Source of the DNA: Microthrixaceae bacterium | GTDB lineage: Bacteria; Actinomycetota; Acidimicrobiia; Acidimicrobiales; Microtrichaceae | NCBI GenBank assembly: GCA_020845705.1 | Contig: JADLFH010000037.1 | Location: forward strand, 1 to 64,000 | Length of the DNA: 64,000 bases | Direction of reading: 5' to 3' | Shown here: one piece after another, positions 23,503-32,681 of the stretch | Position numbering within the stretch: position 1 is the stretch's first letter | Layout of the letters: each line of letters starts with the position of its first letter | The notes under the pieces: generated by a model | Seen by the model: only the letters and a program-made list of their open reading frames with translations | Told to the model about the DNA's origin: nothing | Database searches by the model: none | Position numbers and translations under genes: made by a program

Positions 23503-25851
23503 GTGGTGGAGGGGATGGTTCGGGTGCTTCGGCATTGGGCCGGGGTGCTGGCCGTGGCCGCGATGGTGTTGGGCGGCTGCAGCGACGATGCGGGCTCGAC
23601 TCGCCCCGTGGAGAACAGGCCCACGGCGCCGAAGGCCACCCAGCCGGCCGGCTTCGAGTCGTTCGGCTCTGTCGGTCAGGCCACTGTGGCAGGCGCTCCC
23701 GCGGGGGCGAAGCTGATGGTGGTTGACAAGGACGATCTGATCGTGGCGAGAGGCTCCGCCGATGACCATGGCTCGTTCATCGCGTACGACCTGGAACCCG
23801 CCGATGGGTACACGGTTCGACACCTCGACGGCAATGCAGTGGCCGGCACGGAACCCTTCGGCGTGCTCTCACCACAGGACCCCGTGCCCGACGGGCTCTA
23901 TGACCAGCGCCTCGTGCCGGGCCTCAACTACGTGAAGATGCGCGACGGGATCGAGCTCGCCGTGACGGTCCGCCTCCCTGCTGGAGCCGACCTCACCACG
24001 GGCAAGTACCCGACGGTCATCGAGTACTCGGGCTACGCGGTCGCTCCGCCCCACGACCTGTTGACATCCATGGCGCAGCGTCTGGTGTCGCCCGACGCGG
24101 AGGACGACCCGCTGGCACCCAGCGGGGCAACAGCGGTCGGCTCGGTCCTGGCACCGATGCTCGGCTACGTGGCCGTGAGCGTTCAGATGCGTGGGAGCGG
24201 CTGTTCGGGGGGCGCCTACGACCTGTTCGGACTTCCCACCACCTACGACGGCTATGACATCGTCGAGACCGTGGCCACCCAGCCGTGGGTCAAAGGCGGC
24301 AAGGTCGGAATGGTCGGCATCTCCTATTCGGGCATCAGCCAACTCTTCGTGGCCGGAACCCGCCCGCCGCACCTCGCGGCCATCGCCCCCATGTCGGTGA
24401 CCGACGACCTCTACCGTGGTGTCGGCTTTCCGGGGGGCATCTTCAACAACGGCTTCGCCAAGTCGTGGCTCAAGGAACGGGTCGAGGACGCCAAGGCGGC
24501 ACCCGATGGCGGCCAGGAGTGGGCCAAGCTCCTCATCGAAGAGGGCGACCAGCGCTGTGCCGACAACCAGTTGCTGCACTCCCAGGCCCGCGACGGCCTC
24601 GCCATCCTTTCCGAGACCGAGTTCCGTGAACCGTCCCTGTTCCGCCACCGATCCCCCGGCGAGTGGTTCTCGAAGTCCGATGTGCCGACCTTCCTCATCG
24701 GCGGGATGCAGGACGAGCAGGTGTCGAGCCACTGGATGGAGATGCTCGAGGGGATCTCCGGCCGACCCAACACCTGGGTGAGCATCTACAACGGGCGTCA
24801 CAACGACGCCCTTGCCCCCGAGATCCTCATCCGTTGGATCGAGTTCCTCGACCTGTTCGTTGCCGACCGCGTACCCACGGTGCCGTCGTTGCTGCGCTCG
24901 ATCGCCTCGGCTCTGTTCGAGGAGGCATCGGGGGCCGAAGCCGAGGCTCTGCCCGACACGCGCTTCGCCGGTGAGACCGATGTCGACACCGCCCGGGAGC
25001 GGTTCCGCCGCGACCCGCAGTTCCGGCTGCTCATGGACAACGGCGCGGGATCGCTGGGTCCGGGCGCTCTCGAGCCCACCTGGGAACGCTCCTACGACTC
25101 GTGGCCGCCGCCGGGCACTTCCGCTCGGCGCTGGTACCTGTCGCCCGGAGGTGAGCTGAGCGGCGACATACCCGGCGATCAGGGCTCGGACACCTACACG
25201 TCGGATCCGGGCGCACGGCCCGCGACCAACGTGTCGGAGGACGGGCCGGAACCGCTGTTCGACAACGCGTCCAACAACTGGACGCCGCTGGCCGAAGGCG
25301 ACGGGCTGGGATACGTGAGCGAACCTCTCGACCACGATGTGGTCATCGCCGGAACGGCGAGCGTCGATCTCACGCTCGGGGCCACTGCGAGGGACGCCGA
25401 CGTTCAGGTGACTCTCAGCGAGGTCCGACCCGACGGCGAGGAGACCTTCGTCGGTGCAGGTTGGTTGCGTCTGTCCCACCGAAAACTCGACCCGAAGCGC
25501 TCCACCGAGACGAGCCCGTTCCAGACCCACCTGAAGGGCGACGCCCAACCCCTCACGCCCGACGAAACCGTCGCTGCCCGGGTGCCCGTCTTCCCAGTCG
25601 TGTACGGATTCCGCGCCGGTACGCGAATCCGCATCAGCATCAGCGCTCCCGGTGGCGATCTGCCCGAGTGGAAGTTCCAGACGGTCGAGACGGGCGCCAC
25701 CAAGGTCCGGGTCGAGCGCGGCGGCAAGGAACCCTCGGCGCTTGTTCTTCCGGTGGTCGATGGGGAGTCCGCCGGAGCCCCCTTGCCCGGCTGCGGCGTG
25801 TTGCGAGGCCAGCCCTGCCGTCCATACGTCGAGGCGATCAACGGGGGCTGA
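23503..25851 (+). CDS. CocE/NonD-family serine hydrolase lipoprotein (peptidase S15-like)
   Basis: The 782-residue exported hydrolase has a lipobox at about residue 25 (VLGGC), so it should be anchored outside the membrane. An N-terminal region of about 130 residues precedes the alpha/beta-hydrolase core. In the core, GISYSGISQ holds the nucleophile Ser near residue 272, and YNGRHNDAL carries the likely catalytic His near residue 431. A C-terminal jelly-roll domain (PF08530; STETSPFQT, ISISAPGGDLPEW) completes the X-Pro dipeptidyl-peptidase/cocaine-esterase layout. The true substrate, ester or peptide, is unknown. GTG 23503 and ATG 23515 are both possible starts; an AGGGAGG lies at 23494-23500. 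Confidence 0.86.
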   Translation: MVEGMVRVLRHWAGVLAVAAMVLGGCSDDAGSTRPVENRPTAPKATQPAGFESFGSVGQATVAGAPAGAKLMVVDKDDLIVARGSADDHGSFIAYDLEPADGYTVRHLDGNAVAGTEPFGVLSPQDPVPDGLYDQRLVPGLNYVKMRDGIELAVTVRLPAGADLTTGKYPTVIEYSGYAVAPPHDLLTSMAQRLVSPDAEDDPLAPSGATAVGSVLAPMLGYVAVSVQMRGSGCSGGAYDLFGLPTTYDGYDIVETVATQPWVKGGKVGMVGISYSGISQLFVAGTRPPHLAAIAPMSVTDDLYRGVGFPGGIFNNGFAKSWLKERVEDAKAAPDGGQEWAKLLIEEGDQRCADNQLLHSQARDGLAILSETEFREPSLFRHRSPGEWFSKSDVPTFLIGGMQDEQVSSHWMEMLEGISGRPNTWVSIYNGRHNDALAPEILIRWIEFLDLFVADRVPTVPSLLRSIASALFEEASGAEAEALPDTRFAGETDVDTARERFRRDPQFRLLMDNGAGSLGPGALEPTWERSYDSWPPPGTSARRWYLSPGGELSGDIPGDQGSDTYTSDPGARPATNVSEDGPEPLFDNASNNWTPLAEGDGLGYVSEPLDHDVVIAGTASVDLTLGATARDADVQVTLSEVRPDGEETFVGAGWLRLSHRKLDPKRSTETSPFQTHLKGDAQPLTPDETVAARVPVFPVVYGFRAGTRIRISISAPGGDLPEWKFQTVETGATKVRVERGGKEPSALVLPVVDGESAGAPLPGCGVLRGQPCRPYVEAINGG

Positions 25852-25934
25852 ACAGGCTGGGACCGGGTTGCACCAGGTAGGGGATCCACGGTCGTGTCCG
25901 GGGCCGGTATTAGCTTGCCGGGCGGAGCCATCCG

Positions 25935-27884
25935 ATGAGCGTCATTGATTCTGCGACGAGTCGGACCGTGTCGGCCGCCCCGGCGGTGCGGTCGAAGAGG
26001 TGGGCGGTCGCGAGCGGTCGGATCCCCGGCCTCGACGGGCTCCGGGCGGTTGCGGTCCTCGCCGTGGTCGCATACCACCTGTGGCCGGAGTGGTTCCCCG
26101 GCGGTTTCGTGGGCGTGGACCTGTTCTTCGTCATCAGCGGTTTCCTCATCACCACGCTGCTGTTGCGGGAACGTCGATCGGCTGGACGCATAGCGTTCGG
26201 CGCGTTCTGGCTCCGCCGGGCGCGACGGCTCCTGCCGCCGCTGGTCACCGTCGTGGTGGTGTCGGTGGCCGCTGCGAGGCTTGTTGACGCCGACCTCCTC
26301 GTCGGTGCACCACGTCAGGTTCTGGGCGCGCTCAGCTTCAGCACGAACTGGGTCGAGGTGGCCGCAGGTGCGGACTACTTCGACAACTCGACTCCGACGC
26401 TGTTCATGACCTTCTGGTCGCTCGCGGTGGAGGAGCAGTTCTATGCCCTGTGGCCTGTGGTCTTCGCGCTGGTTGCTGCGGCCCGGATCCGCTCGGACGT
26501 CATGGCAAGGGTCGCGGCCGGTGTCGCTCTGGGATCTGCACTGCTCATGGCCGTGCAGGTGTTGAGGGGCTCTACGGCCACCCGCGTGTACTACGGCACC
26601 GACACCCACCTGTTCGGCCTGATGGTCGGAGTGTCGCTGGCGTTCGGGTTCGCCGGCGGGTATCGGGTCCTGGCCGCTCCTCGATGGCGACGACTGCGGA
26701 TCTGGGTGGGATTCGTCGGGTTGGCGACAGTGGCCGTCCTGGTGACGGCGCTCCATGGTGAGTCCAGCGCCACCTACCCCCTCGGGCTCCTCGTGGCGTC
26801 CGGTGCGGGCGGGCTGATGGTCGCGGCCCTGCCCGGACAGGCCATTGCGTACCGACGTTGGACCCGCTGGCGTGTCCTCGACTGGGCGGGTTCGCGTTCC
26901 TACGGCCTGTACCTGTGGCACTGGCCGGTGATCCTCATCGTCACACAGCTCATCTCGCCGGGCCGCCCGGGCGAGGGAGTGCCGCCGGTCACCGCTTTGG
27001 TGTCACTGGCGGTCACCTCGGCTCTCACGGAGCTGACGTTCCGGTTCGTGGAGACCCCGATCCGCCGCGACGGGCTCGTCGTCTCGCTGAGGGGGCTGCA
27101 CACGGCGCTCGTCGAGCGGGCCGACGATGGTCGGAGACGCCTTGCCGCGCCGATGGGTGCGGCGGCGGCGGGCATGACGGTCCTCGTCGCAGCGGTGGGG
27201 CTGTTGACGGTCCCGGATCGCTCCGAGGCTGAATCCGCGGTGGATGCGGGTCTGGCCGCGATCGCCGCCCAACCGGAACCCTCCTCTGTCACGGCGGTGC
27301 CCGTTGTCGGCTCGTCGCCCCAGAACCCGCCCGAGTCGACCACGACGACGGTCCCATCCGGCCCGGCCTGGCCCACAGATCAGCCGATACCGAGCGGTGA
27401 ACTGATCACCGGGGTGGGAGACTCGGTGATGTCGGGCGCGGCGCCCGCCCTCTACGAGCGCTTCCCGGGCATCTACCTGGACGCGAAGCCGATCCGTCAG
27501 TGGAAGGCCGCACCGGAGGTGGTGGACCGGCTGATCCGGCAAGGTCGGATGCGCCGCGTGGTGGTGATCAACTTCGGCACGAACGCGGGGCTCGTCGAGG
27601 AGCACTCGAGGGCCGCACTTCGGAAGGTTCTCGATACGCTCGGGCCCAATCGCCGAGTCGTCCTCTTCGACACCGTGGGAGTCAGCCGCTGGGTGCCGTC
27701 GTCGAACGACACGCTTCGGTCGATCGCAGCCGGGTACCCGAACGTCGGGGTTGCGGACTGGAACATGGTGGTGCATTCGTTCCCCAACCTCCTGCACCGG
27801 GATCGCACCCACCCGAACATGGCCGGCATAGGTGCCTATGCGGAGCTGCTCAGCCAGACACTCGCCGCGCTCGGCCCAGGCTGA
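25935..27884 (+). CDS. OafA/YrhL-type acyltransferase with C-terminal SGNH domain
   Basis: The 649-residue membrane protein has an acyltransferase-3 domain of about ten helices. It opens with the conserved GLDGLRAVAVL, AYHLWPEW (His active site), GVDLFFVISGFLIT and WLRRARRLLPP. A proline/threonine linker around residue 470 leads to an extracellular SGNH-like domain. There GDSVM (block I, Ser), NFGTNAG and DRTHPN (Asp-His pair) are visible. Such two-domain proteins O-acetylate surface polysaccharide or peptidoglycan. The membrane part passes the acyl group and the SGNH part transfers it. ATG 25935 is the first good start. Confidence 0.9.
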   Translation: MSVIDSATSRTVSAAPAVRSKRWAVASGRIPGLDGLRAVAVLAVVAYHLWPEWFPGGFVGVDLFFVISGFLITTLLLRERRSAGRIAFGAFWLRRARRLLPPLVTVVVVSVAAARLVDADLLVGAPRQVLGALSFSTNWVEVAAGADYFDNSTPTLFMTFWSLAVEEQFYALWPVVFALVAAARIRSDVMARVAAGVALGSALLMAVQVLRGSTATRVYYGTDTHLFGLMVGVSLAFGFAGGYRVLAAPRWRRLRIWVGFVGLATVAVLVTALHGESSATYPLGLLVASGAGGLMVAALPGQAIAYRRWTRWRVLDWAGSRSYGLYLWHWPVILIVTQLISPGRPGEGVPPVTALVSLAVTSALTELTFRFVETPIRRDGLVVSLRGLHTALVERADDGRRRLAAPMGAAAAGMTVLVAAVGLLTVPDRSEAESAVDAGLAAIAAQPEPSSVTAVPVVGSSPQNPPESTTTTVPSGPAWPTDQPIPSGELITGVGDSVMSGAAPALYERFPGIYLDAKPIRQWKAAPEVVDRLIRQGRMRRVVVINFGTNAGLVEEHSRAALRKVLDTLGPNRRVVLFDTVGVSRWVPSSNDTLRSIAAGYPNVGVADWNMVVHSFPNLLHRDRTHPNMAGIGAYAELLSQTLAALGPG

Positions 27885-27896
27885 GCCAGGGCCACA

Positions 27897-29885
27897 TCAG
27901 TCGAACGGATCCGACATGAGCGCCGGGCGACCTGCGTTCGCCGTGAGCACGAAACGGTGCCGGAGCCGGTCACCGAAGCAGGGGTCGTACCAGCGCACCC
28001 GGTAGCGGTGCCCCTGGGCTTGGGGCCCTCGGTGGCTCACCTCCAGGTCGGCTCCCTGGTCGTCGATGCTGCGTCCGTGCGCGGTGGCTTGGATCCACGG
28101 CCCGCCGTCGAGCGATGACTCCACCCCTACCAGAGGCTCGTGCCAGTTCAGGTCGCCTGGGGGGACGTCGTTCCACTCGAAGCTCCAGTAGCCGTCACGC
28201 TCGGGTGTGGGATCGGAGTAGGTGGGAGCCCCGAGGGCCATCCGCCCGACCGTGGAGCCGGTGCGGGCGGGCAGATAGCGGTGTACTCGGAGGCTCCAGG
28301 ATCGCTGCGCCGCCACGTCGGTGACATTCCCGCCCGAGGACATCCGGCCCGCCAGCTGTGCGGCGGCCGCAGCCAGGAACGCCTGGGTGCCGGGGCCGTA
28401 GAGGGTGTGGGCGCCCTCGTAGTGCTGGCGGGCGTACTCCTCGGCGGTCGCCACATATCCCGAGTACTCGTTGGCGACCGATGAGACCACCGTTCGCTCG
28501 ACGGCTGGGTCGTCCCAGGCCGCCATCACCTCACGTGCGACGCGTCGACCGCTTTCCACGGTCACCTCGAAGGGCAAGCCCACCAACAGGACGGGCCCGA
28601 TCCGCAGCACCTGCACCGGCAGTACCCGGGGGAAGCTCGACTGTGGCAGCACGACCGGTTGCAGCCACCGTGTGCCGACGACCCACTTGGCCCCCTGGGG
28701 GTTGTCGGTACCCCTCTTCTTGGGCCTGCCGGGGGCGAAGGGGGGGATCCGCCATATCACCGGGGTCAGGTTCTCGTGGGCGCCGGCACGCAAGGCCGCG
28801 CCCACCGCGGGGCGTCGAGGCAGCGTGGCGCCCCTGACGGCGGGGGAGCGGTCCAAGTCGATCTCTCGCAGTCCTGCACCGAGGTGCACCGTGTCGGAGA
28901 GCCGATCACCGAGATCTCGCCACAAATCCGCCGCCTGGGCTCCGATCCCCCGACCGACCCGAGCCGCTTCGAGGTGACCCGCGGCTCCGGGTCGGATCGC
29001 CGGTGCCACGTCCGCGTGGGTGCCCTCGATCGCCCCGACCACTGGAGCCGTGCCGGTGTCGGTGGCGATCTGACCCTTCAGCTCGCCCACGACGTATGCC
29101 CACAGGTCCGCGTTGTACTCGCGGGCCCGCATCGGGATGCCTGTGCCGTGCACCGAGAACACGACTGTCGCCGCCAGTGGCGTGGTGGAGCCGTCCGCCT
29201 CGGTGGCATCGACGCGGATCAGCTCCATCGACGGATTGACCGTTACGAACTTCCGCTGCGGCTGGGTGCGCTTGTCGGGGACGGTCTCGTTGCAGACATG
29301 GGGTCCGTGGCTGCGGTTGCGGGTGAGGCCCCACACCTCGCGGCTGCCGATCGCGAGCCGCGCCGGTCTGCGCGAATCCACGGCTCGGATCACCGCACCG
29401 GAGATCTGGTCCACGAGGAACTGGGTGTAGGCGGGATCGAAACCGGAGCGGTTGGAGGCGAAGCGGTTGTAGAAGTCGGTGCCCAGGAACTGGCCCGGCC
29501 CCGCGTGGGTGTGGGTCGCGCCGATCAGCAGTCCGCCGATTCGCAGGTCGGTCACGTCGGCTACCGCGTCGGCCACGAGGTGCTGGAGAACCGACGACCC
29601 GCCCAACAGGTCGCACTGCACCAGGGCGATGGAGGTGGTTGCCGAGCGAAGGTGCAAGACCCGTGCCCTCAACCGCGTGCGGAACCCGTCGCCGTCGTGG
29701 GCGTTGGCCGAGTAGCCGGCCTTCGGCATGCCGGGCGGGGGTGTGAGGTCTGCTTCGGCGGCACCCGCAACAAGCCCATCCACGGGCTCGAGTCGCAAGG
29801 GTGCCGCCGGGCGCACTGAGAACCGCGCTCGCGGTGTCCGTCCGTCGATGAAGGGAGCGAGTGGCGACACGTTGGGCGATGTCAC
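27897..29885 (-). CDS. Neutral/alkaline ceramidase family protein without signal peptide
   Basis: The 662-residue protein belongs to the neutral ceramidase family (PF04734), amidases that release fatty acid from ceramide. Key elements are VAGAAEADLTPPPGMPKAGY, IGATHTHAGPGQF with two metal-binding His near residue 130, VNPSMELIRVD, HGTGIPM and SSVANEYSGYVATAEEY with the later metal ligands. The C-terminal 120 residues form a beta domain. Most bacterial ceramidases are secreted, but here no signal peptide is visible before the catalytic domain. It may be cytoplasmic, or the start may be misassigned. GTG 29885 is 38 bp from the divergent nucleoside hydrolase start. Confidence 0.85.
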   Translation of the reverse strand: MTSPNVSPLAPFIDGRTPRARFSVRPAAPLRLEPVDGLVAGAAEADLTPPPGMPKAGYSANAHDGDGFRTRLRARVLHLRSATTSIALVQCDLLGGSSVLQHLVADAVADVTDLRIGGLLIGATHTHAGPGQFLGTDFYNRFASNRSGFDPAYTQFLVDQISGAVIRAVDSRRPARLAIGSREVWGLTRNRSHGPHVCNETVPDKRTQPQRKFVTVNPSMELIRVDATEADGSTTPLAATVVFSVHGTGIPMRAREYNADLWAYVVGELKGQIATDTGTAPVVGAIEGTHADVAPAIRPGAAGHLEAARVGRGIGAQAADLWRDLGDRLSDTVHLGAGLREIDLDRSPAVRGATLPRRPAVGAALRAGAHENLTPVIWRIPPFAPGRPKKRGTDNPQGAKWVVGTRWLQPVVLPQSSFPRVLPVQVLRIGPVLLVGLPFEVTVESGRRVAREVMAAWDDPAVERTVVSSVANEYSGYVATAEEYARQHYEGAHTLYGPGTQAFLAAAAAQLAGRMSSGGNVTDVAAQRSWSLRVHRYLPARTGSTVGRMALGAPTYSDPTPERDGYWSFEWNDVPPGDLNWHEPLVGVESSLDGGPWIQATAHGRSIDDQGADLEVSHRGPQAQGHRYRVRWYDPCFGDRLRHRFVLTANAGRPALMSDPFD

Positions 29886-29923
29886 GGGCGCAGGCTATCG
29901 GTCCCGGCGGTAGCGTCGGCCCG

Positions 29924-30865
29924 GTGAGGGGCCCCGCCGCCCAGGTGGTCATCGACTGCGACCCTGGTCTCGACGACGCCCTGGCGTTGGCCGCGCTCGC
30001 CCATCTCCAACGCGTCGGCAGAGTGATCGTGCGCGGGGTGGTGGCGGTGGCCGGCAATGTCGGGCTCGGAGACACCTCGGCCAACGCACGCCACCTTGTC
30101 GAGCAGTTCCAACTGGCCGTGGGGGTTGTCGACGGTGCCTGCGAAGCGCTCGACGGCCGCCTCCGCGGCGACGCCGTCGGGGTACATGGCTCCGACGGCC
30201 TTGGCGGCCTGCGACCGACCCCGGCGCGGCGACCCGAGGCACTCGATCTAGCGGCGATGCACCGACTGGTGATGTCGATGTCGGGCACCGACGCCGAGCG
30301 GGTGCTCGTGGCTGTGGGCCCGCTCACCAACTTGGCGTTGTTGGTGCGTCACGATCCGCATCTTTCCCGTCACCTCGACCGCGTGGTGGTGATGGGAGGC
30401 GCGTTCGGCTCACCTCGTGGCAACGTGACCGACGAGGCCGAGTTCAACGCGTGGGCGGATCCCGCCGCATGGCAGGAGGTTGCGGCCGGCGATCTACCAC
30501 TCGAGGTGGTTCCGTTGGATGTCACGACGCGGGTCGTGCTGCGTCGCGACGACCTGTCGGCGGTAGGTCCTCGTTCGCCGGTGGGCAGGATTCTGGCTGC
30601 GGGGATCGAACTTCACGAACGGCTCGGACGTGCCGCTCATTTCGAGATGCACGACCCGTCGGCCGTTGCGGCCGTGGTGGCGCCGGAACTGTTCGGTTGG
30701 CACACGGGCGAGGTCGAGGTGCAGACGGCGGGGCCGGCGGCAGGGCGAACCGATCTGAGGGCCGGAAGCCGCCACCGGGTTGCGCTGGAAGTGGACGCCG
30801 AGCGGGCTCGTGATCTTCTGTTGGAAGCGCTCGCGGATACCACGGAACGGGAGGTGGAGAGGTGA
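29924..30865 (+). CDS. Ribonucleoside hydrolase (IU-NH family)
   Basis: The 313-residue enzyme hydrolyses purine or pyrimidine nucleosides to base and ribose. The calcium-binding hallmark VIDCDPGLDDALAL is at about residues 9-22. VAVGPLTNLALL and VVMGGAF follow near residues 125-155, EFNAWADP supplies the substrate-binding Asn/Asp, and MHDPSAVAA lies near residue 243. GTG 29924 starts just before the conserved strand; longer frames overlap the ceramidase gene. A ribokinase overlaps its end by 4 bp, so the released ribose can be phosphorylated at once. Substrate preference is not readable. Confidence 0.9.
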   Translation: MRGPAAQVVIDCDPGLDDALALAALAHLQRVGRVIVRGVVAVAGNVGLGDTSANARHLVEQFQLAVGVVDGACEALDGRLRGDAVGVHGSDGLGGLRPTPARRPEALDLAAMHRLVMSMSGTDAERVLVAVGPLTNLALLVRHDPHLSRHLDRVVVMGGAFGSPRGNVTDEAEFNAWADPAAWQEVAAGDLPLEVVPLDVTTRVVLRRDDLSAVGPRSPVGRILAAGIELHERLGRAAHFEMHDPSAVAAVVAPELFGWHTGEVEVQTAGPAAGRTDLRAGSRHRVALEVDAERARDLLLEALADTTEREVER

Positions 30866-31749
30866 GCCACGTGTGGGTGTTCGGATCTGCGAACGACGAC
30901 CTGATCGTTCGGACCGCCACGTTGCCGCGGCCGGGGGAGACCGTCGCGGGGATCGACGCCCGGCACGGTCTCGGGGGCAAGGGGGCGAATCAGGCAACCG
31001 CCGCGGCGCGCGTGGGGGTGCCGACGCACTTCGTGGGCAACCTCGGCGACGATCCGGCAGGATCGCGGCTGCGAGCGGCACTGGGCGAGGACGGCATCGA
31101 GCTCAGCGGGCTCACGACCGTGGCCGACCCGACCGGAATGGCGGTGGCGCTCGTCGATGACGCCGGTGAGAACTCGATCGTCGTGTTGTCCGGCGCGAAC
31201 GGTTCGGTCACCGCCGCCGCGGCAGAGCTGCTGGCGGTGGGACCCGGTGACGTGGTCGTGGTCCAAGGCGAGCTCCCGTGGGCTGCAACCCGCGCGGCGC
31301 TGGTCCGATGTCGTGAGCGCGGTGCCACCTCGGTGTGGAATCCGGCACCGGCGTCGGTGGAGATCCTCGGCGACCTCGGCCTGGCCGACCTCCTCGTCGT
31401 CAACGAGATCGAGTTGGCGACCTTGTCGGGCACCGAGGTGATCGACGACGGCCTCGTGGACCTGAAGGCGGCAGGCGCCGACCAGGTGATCGCGACCTTG
31501 GGTCCCGACGGGGTGGTGGGCATCGTGGAGGGCGGCCGTGTCCTGCGCCTCCCTGCACGACAGGTGAAGGTGGTCGACACCACAGGAGCGGGAGACTGCT
31601 TCGTGGGGGTGATGGCCGCCCGCCTCGCCATCGGGGATCCCATGGGCGTGGCGTTGCGTTGGGCGATCGCAGCCTCGTCGCTGGCCGTGCAGAAGCCGGG
31701 TGCCGCCCCGTCCATGCCGCGGGCCGCGGAGATAGCCTCCGCCCTATGA
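30862..31749 (+). CDS. rbsK: Ribokinase / PfkB-family sugar kinase
   Basis: The protein has 295 residues. FGSANDDLIVRTATLPRPGE, GGKGANQATAAARVG near residue 40 and VNEIELATLSG are ribokinase-like. The PfkB active-site signature VVDTTGAGDCFVGVM, with catalytic Asp, is near residue 238. It should convert ribose to ribose 5-phosphate using ATP. The GTG start overlaps the nucleoside hydrolase stop by 4 bp, and its stop overlaps the LLM oxidoreductase start by 4 bp. It therefore forms the middle of a three-gene salvage operon. Confidence 0.9.
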   Translation: MSHVWVFGSANDDLIVRTATLPRPGETVAGIDARHGLGGKGANQATAAARVGVPTHFVGNLGDDPAGSRLRAALGEDGIELSGLTTVADPTGMAVALVDDAGENSIVVLSGANGSVTAAAAELLAVGPGDVVVVQGELPWAATRAALVRCRERGATSVWNPAPASVEILGDLGLADLLVVNEIELATLSGTEVIDDGLVDLKAAGADQVIATLGPDGVVGIVEGGRVLRLPARQVKVVDTTGAGDCFVGVMAARLAIGDPMGVALRWAIAASSLAVQKPGAAPSMPRAAEIASAL

Positions 31750-32516
31750 CGAAACGTCGTTGCAAGGTGGGCGTCCAACTCCATCCGCAGCACACCACGA
31801 TCGCGGTGATTCGTGACGCATGGCAGCGAGCGGACGCGCTGGGTGTCGACTCGCTCTGGACCTGGGACCACTTCTACCCGCTGTATGGCGACCCCGGCGG
31901 GAACCACTTCGAGGGGATGAGCCTGCTGGCGGCCATGGCGGTCACCACGGCGCGCGCTCAGCTCGGGTTGATGGTCACCTGCAACTCCTACCGCAACCCC
32001 GACCTGCTGGCCGACATGGCGCGCACGATCGATCACCTCTCCGACGGACGCATGATCCTCGGCATCGGTTCGGGTTGGTTCGAGCGCGACTACGACGAGT
32101 ACGGCTACCGGTTCGGCACTGCGGGTGAGCGCCTCACGCACCTTGGCGAGGCGCTGCCGCGCATAGAGGCCCGGCTCGACGCGCTCACGCCGGGCCCCGT
32201 CAACGGCCGGTTGCCGCTACTCATCGGGGGCTCGGGGGAGAAGGTCACCCTCAGGCTGGTGGCCGAGCATGCGACCATGTGGAACACGTTCGGTCCCCCG
32301 GAGAACTGGGCGCAGAAGAATGCGGTGTTGGACGGGCACTGTGTGGCACTCGGGCGTGACCCTGCGGAGATCGAACGGACGGTGTGCATCGGCGCCGACG
32401 ACCTGGGTCGTCTCGACGAGTACGTCGAGGCGGGTGTCCAGCACCTGATCCTGATGGTCGGCCACCCCTTCGACCTGGCGGAACTCGAACAGGTCCTGGC
32501 CTTCGCGGAGGGCTAG
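31746..32516 (+). CDS. LLM-class F420-dependent oxidoreductase
   Basis: The 256-residue TIM-barrel protein is of the luciferase-like monooxygenase superfamily. Features are VGVQLHPQHTTIAV at the N-terminus, ADALGVDSLWTWDHF, LGLMVTCNSYRNPDLLADM and GIGSGWFERDYDEYGY. These match F420-dependent dehydrogenases/reductases, common in actinobacteria, rather than FMN-dependent luciferases. IGGSGEKVTLRLVAEHA holds the cofactor-phosphate loop. ATG 31746 overlaps the ribokinase stop. Its role beside a nucleoside salvage pair is unclear; it may simply share the promoter. Confidence 0.88.
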   Translation: MTKRRCKVGVQLHPQHTTIAVIRDAWQRADALGVDSLWTWDHFYPLYGDPGGNHFEGMSLLAAMAVTTARAQLGLMVTCNSYRNPDLLADMARTIDHLSDGRMILGIGSGWFERDYDEYGYRFGTAGERLTHLGEALPRIEARLDALTPGPVNGRLPLLIGGSGEKVTLRLVAEHATMWNTFGPPENWAQKNAVLDGHCVALGRDPAEIERTVCIGADDLGRLDEYVEAGVQHLILMVGHPFDLAELEQVLAFAEG

Positions 32517-32531
32517 GAGCGGTTCCAGGGG

Positions 32532-32557
32532 ACTCGGGAGGTCGAATTCGACCCGAG
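32532..32557. terminator. Possible hairpin terminator after the LLM operon
   Basis: An imperfect inverted repeat (CTCGGG and CCCGAG arms around a GTCGAATTCGAC centre) begins 16 bp after the LLM stop. It lacks a clear T-run, as is common in high-GC actinobacteria. The call rests on position and symmetry only. Confidence 0.45.
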
Positions 32558-32571
32558 ACCGGGCCCCCTCA

Positions 32572-32624
32572 CCGAACTTGCGTACCGATCCCGCCTCCGG
32601 CGACGGAAACGTACGCAAGTTCGG
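32572..32624. repeat. Palindromic REP-like element, single copy
   Basis: Two perfect 14-bp arms, CCGAACTTGCGTAC and GTACGCAAGTTCGG, flank a 25-bp centre. The sequence is clearly related to the 61-bp unit repeated at 52323-52527: GAA-TTGCGTAC at the left, GATCC in the centre, ACGGA and TACGCA-GTTCG at the right. Like that array it lies between convergent genes. It may be a bidirectional terminator, a REP-like sequence, or a non-autonomous mobile element. Confidence 0.75.
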
Positions 32625-32681
32625 CTGGGAGTGCGGTGTCGCCGGCGATCGTCACGCTCGGAGCCAGCAACCATCCGGGTG

